5,323 nt of DNA from an uncultured Collinsella sp. (GCA_902494855.1 CABUVC010000118.1:1-5323), one strand, 5' to 3'. Counted from the stretch's first letter, positions 1 to 4,804 are shown. The notes: generated by a model from the letters alone, not told the origin. A program made the numbers and translations.

Positions 1-69
1 ATACGTAAACGTCGCCGGATAATCCTCGGTCGGCTCCTCGCCCCACAGCGCATGGTTCTCAATAATCAT
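1..69 (-). CDS. N-terminal fragment of a minus-strand gene, possibly an alpha/beta-hydrolase-type esterase
   Basis: Only the first 23 codons lie in the window; the gene continues past position 1. On the minus strand an ATG at 69-67 is preceded by a strong GGAGGGAG ribosome binding site (complement of 75-82) with 5 nt spacing, and the frame stays open to the edge. The peptide begins MIIENHALWGEEPTEDYPAT and ends in FTY. From memory, this resembles the start of acetyl-xylan-esterase-like alpha/beta hydrolases, where a charged stretch and a PATLTTY-like strand come before the catalytic fold. No catalytic motif (GxSxG, or HGGG/PGGGY oxyanion hole) is within the window, so the function is a weak guess. 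It is divergent from the EIIA gene and shares its upstream region. I am fairly sure of the gene start and unsure of the product. Confidence 0.55.
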   Translation of the reverse strand, partial: MIIENHALWGEEPTEDYPATFTY

Positions 70-81
70 AGGTGCTCCCTC

Positions 82-112
82 CGTGCGATTCGTGCGCACT
101 CGTTTTTCGCAC
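82..112. promoter_or_regulatory. Cluster of GTGCG/CGCAC units, candidate operator
   Basis: GTGCGA (83-88) and TCGCAC (107-112) form a perfect inverted repeat around a perfect 8-bp palindrome GTGCGCAC (92-99). The cluster lies just upstream of the ribosome binding site of the minus-strand gene. It could be an operator for that gene or a leader hairpin in its transcript. No known regulator motif was recognised. Confidence 0.3.
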
Positions 113-174
113 CTTAGCGTACCCCACTTGAGCCCGCGGCGCAGAAACACCCCCGCAATGAGTTGGCCTTCAAC

Positions 175-184
175 TGATATATCA
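175..184. promoter_or_regulatory. Perfect 10-bp palindrome TGATATATCA
   Basis: TGATATATCA is a perfect palindrome 11 bp upstream of the proposed -35 element of the EIIA promoter, in the divergent intergenic region. It does not fit the CRP consensus (TGTGA-N6-TCACA) or the FNR consensus (TTGAT-N4-ATCAA). An activator or repressor site is possible, but an AT-rich palindrome of this length can also arise by chance. Confidence 0.25.
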
Positions 185-195
185 CAAAATCGCTG

Positions 196-224
196 TTCAG
201 AGGCATCGTTAAGCAGCGTAAAAT
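196..224 (+). promoter_or_regulatory. Probable sigma-70-type promoter of the EIIA gene
   Basis: TTCAGA (196-201, 4 of 6 to TTGACA) and TAAAAT (219-224, 5 of 6 to TATAAT) are separated by the ideal 17 bp. This predicts a transcript start near 231 and a leader of about 85 nt before the ATG at 316. It would place the transcript start after the AGGAG at 225-229, which argues against use of the in-frame ATG at 238. An alternative, weaker pair (TTGGCC 163-168 with CAAAAT 185-190) would start further upstream. Confidence 0.5.
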
Positions 225-243
225 AGGAGCGCTGACCATGCTG

Positions 244-295
244 GGAAACACGTACGAAACGTTTCCGGCAAACCACACGCGTGCAACATGCACGC
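244..295 (+). promoter_or_regulatory. EIIA leader: LacI-type palindrome and two hairpins
   Basis: Positions 256-265 read GAAACGTTTC, a perfect palindrome with the AAACGTTT centre typical of LacI/GalR/PurR-family operators. As RNA, the region could fold into two hairpins. In the first, GGAAA (244-248) pairs with TTTCC (262-266) and CGT (251-253) with ACG (259-261). In the second, GCGTGCA (279-285) pairs with TGCACGC (289-295) around a 3-nt loop. The ribosome binding site at 306-310 lies just beyond. A LacI-family roadblock operator or a structured leader are both possible. It is a poor match to the Bacillus cre consensus. Confidence 0.4.
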
Positions 296-315
296 CTGAT
301 ACGTTGGAGGCATCT

Positions 316-879
316 ATGGGTCTGCTCGATTCGCTCAAGTCCACGTTCACTTCGTCGGGCGAGGCGTCCGTTCCGCCCGCAGCAAGCTTCGCCACCCGCG
401 AAGGCGTCATCTACGCTCCCGTCAACGGCGTGCTCGTCAATCTGAGTGAGGTTCCCGACGAGACCATCGCCTCGGGCATGCTCGGCCAGGGCTACGGCAT
501 CGAGCCCATTACCGGCACCATTTACGCCCCCGCTAACGGCCGTATCGGCGCCACCACCGTCACCAACCACTCCATCGGCATGATCACCGAGGACGGTCTT
601 CGCGTGTTCATCCATGTTGGCCTGGGCACCGTGGAAATGAACGGCAAGGGTTTTGCCCGCTTTGTCGAGATGGGTGACACGGTCAAGGCCGGCCAGCCGC
701 TCATCAGCTTCGATCGCGAGGCCATCAAGGCCGCCGGCCACGAGGACATCGTGACCGTCATCATCTCCGAGCTCGATCGTCTTAAGAGCATCGACCATGT
801 CGGCGAGTCCGGAACGCTTATCGGCGGCAACCCGCTCGTCAAGCTGGGCGACCCGCTGCTGGTAGCCAAGACCAAGTAG
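316..879 (+). CDS. crr: PTS glucose-type EIIA protein (EIIA-Glc/Crr family)
   Basis: This 187-residue cytoplasmic phosphocarrier accepts phosphate from HPr and passes it to the EIIB domain of sugar permeases; in several bacteria it also has regulatory roles. The ATG at 316 is chosen because GGAGG (306-310) lies 5 nt upstream and because MGLLDSLKS matches the amphipathic N-terminus of E. coli EIIA-Glc (MGLFDKLKS). The beta-barrel domain spans about residues 28-187. APVNGVLVNLSEVPD (34-48) is the typical first block, NHSIG carries the accessory His85, and IHVGLGTVEMNGKGF carries the phosphorylatable His100 (family pattern H-x-G-x-x-T-V). GDPLL near the C-terminus matches the family end. No other pts gene is adjacent, so it probably serves permeases encoded elsewhere. 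An in-frame ATG at 238 with AGGAG 8 nt upstream could add 26 residues, but that extension has no family counterpart. A terminator follows. The symbol rests on family resemblance. Confidence 0.9.
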   Translation: MGLLDSLKSTFTSSGEASVPPAASFATREGVIYAPVNGVLVNLSEVPDETIASGMLGQGYGIEPITGTIYAPANGRIGATTVTNHSIGMITEDGLRVFIHVGLGTVEMNGKGFARFVEMGDTVKAGQPLISFDREAIKAAGHEDIVTVIISELDRLKSIDHVGESGTLIGGNPLVKLGDPLLVAKTK

Positions 880-916
880 CCAGGCCCCGCGCCACACAGC
901 CAAAAGGCACCTCGTC

Positions 917-950
917 AAGCGCCCGCGACCATTTGGCCGCGGGCGCTTTT
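917..950 (+). terminator. Rho-independent terminator after the EIIA gene
   Basis: A perfect 11-bp stem, AAGCGCCCGCG (917-927) with CGCGGGCGCTT (938-948), closes a short loop. Two further G-C pairs are possible inside it after one mismatch. The stem runs into TTTT (947-950), then CGTTT. It lies 37 nt after the EIIA stop and separates that gene from asnS. Confidence 0.85.
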
Positions 951-1005
951 CGTTTGAAAAACCATCCCGCCAATGCCTTATCTGTATAGCCCAAATGAGC
1001 CGAGC

Positions 1006-1014
1006 TGCTAGAAT
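1006..1014 (+). promoter_or_regulatory. Probable extended -10 promoter of asnS
   Basis: TGCTAGAAT contains an extended -10 TGn followed by TAGAAT (1009-1014, 5 of 6 to TATAAT). No good -35 element stands 16-18 bp upstream, as is common for extended -10 promoters. It predicts transcription from about 1020 and a leader of about 40 nt. That leaves no room for a T-box riboswitch and rules out the in-frame upstream ATG at 995. Confidence 0.45.
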
Positions 1015-1060
1015 ATCGAACTGTATGGATAACTATCATTCAACCGTTATGGGAGGATAC

Positions 1061-2464
1061 GTGAACCGCACCAAAATCGCGCAGCTTTACGCCGATGCCG
1101 AGTCGCTTGGCGGCCAGACCGTCACCGTCGCCGGCTGGGTCAAGTCCATCCGCGACATGAAGAACTTTGGCTTTGTTACGCTCAACGACGGCAGCTGCTT
1201 CCGCGACCTGCAGGTCGTCATGAACCGCGAGGCACTCGACAACTACGACGAGATCGCCCATCAAAACGTCTCGGCCGCACTCATTTGCACCGGCACCGTC
1301 AAGCTGACCCCCGATGCGCCCCAGCCTTTCGAGCTTTCTGCCACCTCCATCGAGGTCGAGGGCACGAGCGCCCCGGATTACCCGCTGCAGAAGAAGCGCG
1401 CAACCGTCGAGTTCCTGCGCACCCAGCAGCACCTGCGCCCGCGCACCAACCTGTTCCGCGCCGTGTTCCGCATCCGCTCTGTCGCGGCTGCCGCCATCCA
1501 CCGCTTCTTCCAGGAGCAAGGCTTTGTCTACGTCAACACCCCCATCATCACCACGAGTGACTGCGAGGGCGCCGGCGAGATGTTCCGCGTGACCACGCTC
1601 GACCCCAAAAATCCGCCCCTCACCGAGTCCGGCGAGGTTGACTGGAGCCAGGACTTCTTTGGAAAGCACGCGAGCCTTACCGTATCCGGCCAGCTCAATG
1701 CCGAAAACTTTGCCATGGCCTTTGGCGACGTGTACACCTTTGGTCCCACCTTCCGCGCCGAAAACTCCAACACCACGCGCCACGCCGCCGAGTTTTGGAT
1801 GATCGAGCCCGAAATGGCCTTCGCCGACCTCAACGACTACATGGACAACGCCGAGGCCATGCTCAAGTATGTCCTCAAGGACGTCATGGCAACCTGCCCC
1901 GACGAGCTCAATATGCTCAACAAGTTTGTGGACAAGGGCCTGATCGAGCGCCTGGACCATGTGGCAAACTCCGACTTTGCCCGCGTTACCTACACCGAGG
2001 CCGTCGAGATCCTGGAGCAGGCCGTCGCCGCCGGTCACAAGTTTGACTACCCCGTGAGCTGGGGCATCGACCTGCAGACCGAGCACGAGCGCTTCCTGAC
2101 CGAGGAGCACTTTAAGCGCCCGACCTTCGTAACCGACTACCCGGCCGAGATCAAGGCCTTCTACATGCGCATGAACGAGGACGGCAAGACCGTCGCCGCC
2201 GCCGACTGCCTGGTTCCCGGTATCGGCGAGATCATCGGTGGCTCCCAGCGCGAGGAGCGCCTGGATCTGCTCGAGGCCCGCATCAAGGACCTGGGCATGA
2301 ATCCCGAGCAGTACAAGTACTACCTTGACCTGCGCCGCTACGGTTCCTGCAAGCACGCCGGCTACGGTCTGGGCTTCGAGCGCTTGGTCATGTATCTGAC
2401 CGGTGTGGGCAACATCCGCGACGTCCTGCCGCACCCGCGCACCGTGGGCAACGCCGACTTCTAA
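1061..2464 (+). CDS. asnS: Asparaginyl-tRNA synthetase (AsnRS)
   Basis: This cytoplasmic class IIb aminoacyl-tRNA synthetase charges tRNA-Asn with asparagine using ATP. It has 467 residues, essentially the usual bacterial length (466 in E. coli). The GTG at 1061 is chosen because GGGAGG (1051-1056) lies 4 nt upstream and the N-terminus then matches the family; the in-frame ATG at 995 lies upstream of the probable transcript start. The OB-fold anticodon-binding domain covers about residues 18-103 (VTVAGWVKSIRD). The catalytic domain follows: motif 1 region NTPIITTSDCEGAGEMF (159-175), motif 2 FRAENSNTTRHAAEFW (231-246), the block GIGEIIGGSQREER (387-400) and motif 3 GLGFER (436-441). The AsnRS-typical FGKHASLTVSGQLNAE (199-214) separates it from AspRS. 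All expected motifs are intact. It appears monocistronic, with its own promoter and terminator. Having AsnRS means Asn-tRNA can be made directly, without needing the amidotransferase route. Confidence 0.98.
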   Translation: MNRTKIAQLYADAESLGGQTVTVAGWVKSIRDMKNFGFVTLNDGSCFRDLQVVMNREALDNYDEIAHQNVSAALICTGTVKLTPDAPQPFELSATSIEVEGTSAPDYPLQKKRATVEFLRTQQHLRPRTNLFRAVFRIRSVAAAAIHRFFQEQGFVYVNTPIITTSDCEGAGEMFRVTTLDPKNPPLTESGEVDWSQDFFGKHASLTVSGQLNAENFAMAFGDVYTFGPTFRAENSNTTRHAAEFWMIEPEMAFADLNDYMDNAEAMLKYVLKDVMATCPDELNMLNKFVDKGLIERLDHVANSDFARVTYTEAVEILEQAVAAGHKFDYPVSWGIDLQTEHERFLTEEHFKRPTFVTDYPAEIKAFYMRMNEDGKTVAAADCLVPGIGEIIGGSQREERLDLLEARIKDLGMNPEQYKYYLDLRRYGSCKHAGYGLGFERLVMYLTGVGNIRDVLPHPRTVGNADF

Positions 2465-2504
2465 TCGCCACAGCGCCACCAAACGCGTTCCAGCGCATCA
2501 CGCC

Positions 2505-2537
2505 AGCGCCTCTCGGCAAGCCGAGGGGCGCTTTTTT
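2505..2537 (+). terminator. Rho-independent terminator after asnS
   Basis: A 12-bp stem (2505-2516 with 2521-2532, one G-U pair) closes the tetraloop CAAG and ends in a run of Ts to 2537. It stands 40 nt after the asnS stop and is the strongest terminator in the window. Confidence 0.92.
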
Positions 2538-2658
2538 CAACAGCATCCGTCAAGCTTTTGGCAAGTTTTTGGTCAGTTGAGCAGGGCTGTTGAAAACTCG
2601 ACCTGCCGTTTGCCGACGACTACCGACCGCCCAGAGCGCCCTGCGCCCCTGGGAAAGC

Positions 2659-2709
2659 CCCACGTCCTAGGCTCCATACCGTCGCCACCCAAAACGGAAA
2701 GGACGTGGG
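2659..2709 (+). promoter_or_regulatory. Leader inverted repeat that could sequester the WYL gene's ribosome binding site
   Basis: CCCACGTCC (2659-2667) and GGACGTGGG (2701-2709) are perfectly complementary over 9 bp. The right arm overlaps the end of the AAAGGA Shine-Dalgarno (2698-2703). Inside the 33-nt interval CCGT (2679-2682) can pair with ACGG (2694-2697). It could be an RNA structure that limits translation, or two half-sites of an operator. No convincing promoter was found in 2538-2713; TTGAAA (2590-2595) has no matching -10 at normal spacing. Confidence 0.35.
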
Positions 2710-2713
2710 CACC

Positions 2714-3499
2714 ATGACCGAAGCCGCTGTTGAAACCTACGACACCACGACTAGAGGCGCCGCCTCGATGGCAGCCTATCGCGCCGTTCGCATCCTGCAA
2801 CTATTAAGCGAAAACACCGGCGAGGACAAGGCCATGCTTTCCGATGAGTTGATCCGGCGCCTCGCCCATCCCGACGACCCCGCCCGCATGCCCATCTCGG
2901 CGGCGCGGCGCAGCATCTACACCGCCATCTCCGCACTTCGCCATGCCGGATACGAAATTGAGTACAAGCGCGGCGTGGGCTATCGACTCTTGACCCGTCC
3001 GCTCACCGACGAAGAGATCATCCGGCTCCACGGCATGGTCATGCGCAACCGCTCCACGCCCATCGCCATTCGAAAGAGCATGGCGCAGCACCTGGTCGCC
3101 ATGGCGAGTGCCGACGTTCGCGGCTACCTCGATGCACCCGAGCCTGCTCCAAGCGCAGGCGACAAATCCACCAAGGCCACACGCACGCCCGTCAAGCGCA
3201 TCGATGCCTGCGAGCTCATCGAGCAGGCCATCGACCACGGAACCACGGTGAGTTTTGATATTTCGAGTGTCACGGCACGCGGAGAGGTCGAAGTGGCACG
3301 GATGACACTCCGGCCCTTTGCCATCAAGCAACGAGACGGCATCTCGTATTTGCTGGGAACGGTCTATGACGCGCGAGGCGCCGACGACACGCTGCGTACC
3401 GTTGAGATCGGCCGCATGAGAAACGTCACCACACGTCTCCTTGACGGCAAGAAGCTCTTCGCCGTCCTGGACGAGGACGATGCCTCCTCCGCCGCATAA
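2714..3499 (+). CDS. WYL-domain HTH transcriptional regulator
   Basis: A predicted 261-residue DNA-binding regulator. The ATG at 2714 has AAAGGA (2698-2703) 10 nt upstream; the in-frame GTG at 2705 sits too close to it. Residues about 20-95 form a winged HTH of the DeoR/HTH_11 kind: RAVRILQLLSE begins the first helix, ARRSIYTAISALRHAGYEIE (64-83) fits the recognition helix, and YKRGVGYRLL (84-93) fits the wing. A variable linker (about 140-160, rich in P, S, T and K) leads to a WYL-like domain (about 165-245): TLRPFAIKQRDGISYLLGTVYD followed by LRTVEIGRMRNV. The signature Trp is Ser here (SYL, 211-213), and the usual FRLDRI strand reads VEIGRM, so the ligand pocket is diverged. WYL domains are thought to sense ligands or nucleic acids; the ligand here is unknown. 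The gene lies 160 bp upstream of an ABC importer with no clear terminator between, so it may regulate that importer. Confidence 0.85.
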   Translation: MTEAAVETYDTTTRGAASMAAYRAVRILQLLSENTGEDKAMLSDELIRRLAHPDDPARMPISAARRSIYTAISALRHAGYEIEYKRGVGYRLLTRPLTDEEIIRLHGMVMRNRSTPIAIRKSMAQHLVAMASADVRGYLDAPEPAPSAGDKSTKATRTPVKRIDACELIEQAIDHGTTVSFDISSVTARGEVEVARMTLRPFAIKQRDGISYLLGTVYDARGADDTLRTVEIGRMRNVTTRLLDGKKLFAVLDEDDASSAA

Positions 3500-3508
3500 G
3501 ACCCTCCG

Positions 3509-3541
3509 CCGCCCATTCGACTACCCGTACCGCCCATCCGA
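3509..3541. repeat. Imperfect 12-bp direct repeat at 21-bp spacing
   Basis: CCGCCCATTCGA (3509-3520) and CCGCCCATCCGA (3530-3541) match at 11 of 12 positions and start 21 bp apart, which is two helical turns. They lie 28 bp upstream of the proposed -35 of the binding-protein promoter, a plausible place for an activator binding the same DNA face. A related string, ACCGCCCA, occurs upstream of the WYL gene (2626-2633). Confidence 0.4.
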
Positions 3542-3568
3542 TTCTGTATTAAAAAACCCGCCAGGCTG

Positions 3569-3599
3569 TTGTAAAAATGGACATCAGCGCTACTATAGT
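3569..3599 (+). promoter_or_regulatory. Probable promoter of the ABC importer operon
   Basis: TTGTAA (3569-3574, 4 of 6) and TATAGT (3594-3599, 5 of 6) are 19 bp apart, slightly long, as can be seen in promoters dependent on an activator. The predicted transcript starts near 3606 and gives a leader of about 54 nt. The region upstream has no obvious terminator, so read-through from the WYL gene may also contribute. Confidence 0.45.
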
Positions 3600-3605
3600 T
3601 CCACT

Positions 3606-3652
3606 TGCACTTTGTCCCAGTGCAGTGTTTCCAGCCATTTTTATACTGGGGG
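3606..3652 (+). promoter_or_regulatory. Leader with two mutually exclusive hairpins over the ribosome binding site
   Basis: TGCACT (3606-3611) can pair with AGTGCA (3619-3624) around a 7-nt loop. Alternatively CCCAGT (3616-3621) can pair with ACTGGG (3645-3650), which covers part of the GGGGG Shine-Dalgarno (3648-3652). The two helices share AGT at 3619-3621, so they exclude each other. This is the geometry of a translational attenuator. No T-box core (GGTGGTACCGCGG-like) or other known riboswitch motif was seen. Confidence 0.35.
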
Positions 3653-3659
3653 TAATGAT

Positions 3660-4640
3660 ATGAAGGACATCACCATCAGCCGCAGGAGCCTTCTGGTCTC
3701 CGCTGGCCTGCTCGCGCTCGCCCCGCTCGCCGGATGCGGCGGCAACTCTGGTTCCGGCTCCGCTGCCGCCGGTTCCGACTACACCATCGGCGTTCTGCAG
3801 CTCACCGAGCACTCCGCGCTCGATGCCGCCAACGACGGCTTCGTCAAGGCCATCAAGAAGAGCGGTCTCAAGGTCAAGATCGACCAGAAGAACGCCCAGA
3901 ACGACCAGTCCACGTGTAAGTCCATTGCCGACAAGTTCGTAGGCGACGGCGTCAACCTGATCTATGCCATCGCTACGCCCGCCGCGCAGGCTGCCGCCGG
4001 CGCCACGGCCGATATCCCCATCGTTGGCTGCGCCATCACCGACTACGCCGCTTCCGGCCTGGTCCAGGACAACGACAAGCCCGGCACCAACGTCACGGGC
4101 GCTTCCGACCTCACCCCGGTCGCCGAGCAGCTCGAGATGATGCAGAAGGTCCTGCCCGACGTTAAGAAGGTCGGCCTGCTCTACTGCACCGCCGAGTCCA
4201 ACTCCGACGTCCAGATCAAGGCCGCCAAGAAGGAGCTCGACAAGCTGGGCCTCGAGTACACCGATTTCACCGTCTCGAGCTCCAACGAGATTCAGTCCGT
4301 CGTCGAGTCTGCCGTGGGCAAGGTCGACGCGCTGTACTCCCCCACCGACAACACCATCGCCGCGGGTGCCTCGCAGGTCGGCCAGATCTGCAAGGAGAAC
4401 AAGCTCCCCTTCGTGACTGGCGAGGAGGGCATGTGCAAGGCCGGCGGTCTGTTCACCCTCTCCATCAACTACGAGGACTTGGGCTACGCTGCAGGCGAGA
4501 TGGCCGTCAAGATCTTGAAGGGCGAGGCCAAGCCCGAGGATATGCCGATCAAGCATCTCTCGAGCAAGGACCTGGTCGTCGTCAAAAACGAAGAGATGGC
4601 CGAGGCTCTGGGTATCGACCTTTCCGCCCTGGATGCGTAG
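3660..4640 (+). CDS. ABC transporter substrate-binding lipoprotein, TrpX/ABC_sub_bind family
   Basis: This 326-residue extracytoplasmic solute receptor delivers its ligand to the permease encoded downstream. The ATG at 3660 has GGGGGT 7 nt upstream, and the protein then begins with a clean lipoprotein signal. Its n-region contains SRRSLL (7-12), resembling a Tat motif; a hydrophobic core follows, and LAGC (23-26) is the lipobox with lipidated Cys26. A Gly/Ser linker (27-38) leads to the periplasmic-binding-type-I fold: YTIGVLQLTEHSALDAANDGF, QNDQSTC, IYAIATPAAQAAA (101-113), NVTGASDLTPVAEQLEMM (144-161), VDALYSPTDNTIAAG (222-236), GEEGM (254-258) and LGYAAGEMAVKILKGEAKPED (274-294). All match the family as I know it. 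Some members bind tryptophan (TrpX of streptococci), but related ones differ, so the substrate is unproven. The sequence itself contains no tryptophan. It probably forms an operon with the permease 204 nt downstream, with a hairpin between. Confidence 0.93.
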   Translation: MKDITISRRSLLVSAGLLALAPLAGCGGNSGSGSAAAGSDYTIGVLQLTEHSALDAANDGFVKAIKKSGLKVKIDQKNAQNDQSTCKSIADKFVGDGVNLIYAIATPAAQAAAGATADIPIVGCAITDYAASGLVQDNDKPGTNVTGASDLTPVAEQLEMMQKVLPDVKKVGLLYCTAESNSDVQIKAAKKELDKLGLEYTDFTVSSSNEIQSVVESAVGKVDALYSPTDNTIAAGASQVGQICKENKLPFVTGEEGMCKAGGLFTLSINYEDLGYAAGEMAVKILKGEAKPEDMPIKHLSSKDLVVVKNEEMAEALGIDLSALDA

Positions 4641-4710
4641 CGCCATGCGCGGTAACGCGTCTAGGGCCCGCACGCGCGCCACTGCTGCGTTATTCAATAT
4701 CTGAGTCATT

Positions 4711-4749
4711 GGGGCGAACGCTAAAGACCGGCGTTCGCCCTGCTTGTTT
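4711..4749 (+). terminator. Intercistronic hairpin, possible partial terminator
   Basis: GGGCGAACGC (4712-4721) and GCGTTCGCCC (4731-4740) form a perfect 10-bp stem with a 9-nt loop. The tail TGCTTGTTT is only moderately T-rich, so termination may be partial. Its position after the binding-protein gene and before the permease fits the common arrangement in which the receptor is made in excess over the membrane parts. It could also stabilise the upstream mRNA. Confidence 0.55.
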
Positions 4750-4798
4750 CAGGTAAAACAAAACATCTGTCCACCGCTCTTTTATGCATTGGTACCGC

Positions 4799-4804
4799 TA
4801 TTAT
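4799..4804 (+). promoter_or_regulatory. Possible -10 element before the permease gene
   Basis: TATTAT (4799-4804) matches 5 of 6 positions of TATAAT and lies 40 bp before the permease start, but no -35 better than GCTCTT (4776-4781) stands at 17 bp. It could give the permease separate expression if the upstream hairpin terminates; it may equally be chance in a locally AT-rich stretch. Confidence 0.2.

Noticed and set aside
995..1060. Upstream ATG for asnS giving 22 more residues
   Set aside because: It lies before the predicted transcript start, has no ribosome binding site, and the extra residues have no counterpart in AsnRS.
1020..1060. T-box riboswitch before asnS
   Set aside because: The leader is only about 40 nt and has no T-box core or specifier stem.
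1040..2482. 480-codon open frame on the minus strand across asnS
   Set aside because: It is antisense to a complete, unmistakable AsnRS. Its low-complexity V/G/A/L/D-rich translation is what the complement of a GC-rich codon pattern yields, and it has no domain.
3441..3659. Extended start of the binding-protein frame, 73 codons upstream
   Set aside because: The extension overlaps the end of the WYL gene, carries promoter-like DNA, and would bury the lipoprotein signal peptide. ATG 3660 has a good ribosome binding site and begins directly with the signal.
3500..3659. T-box or tryptophan leader-peptide attenuator before the importer
   Set aside because: No T-box core sequence and no run of TGG codons in a short leader ORF; only the unusual hairpins reported separately.
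3549..4709. 386-codon open frame on the minus strand across the binding-protein gene
   Set aside because: Same explanation: a shadow of a GC-rich gene in the opposite strand, with repetitive G/L/V/D content and no recognisable motif.
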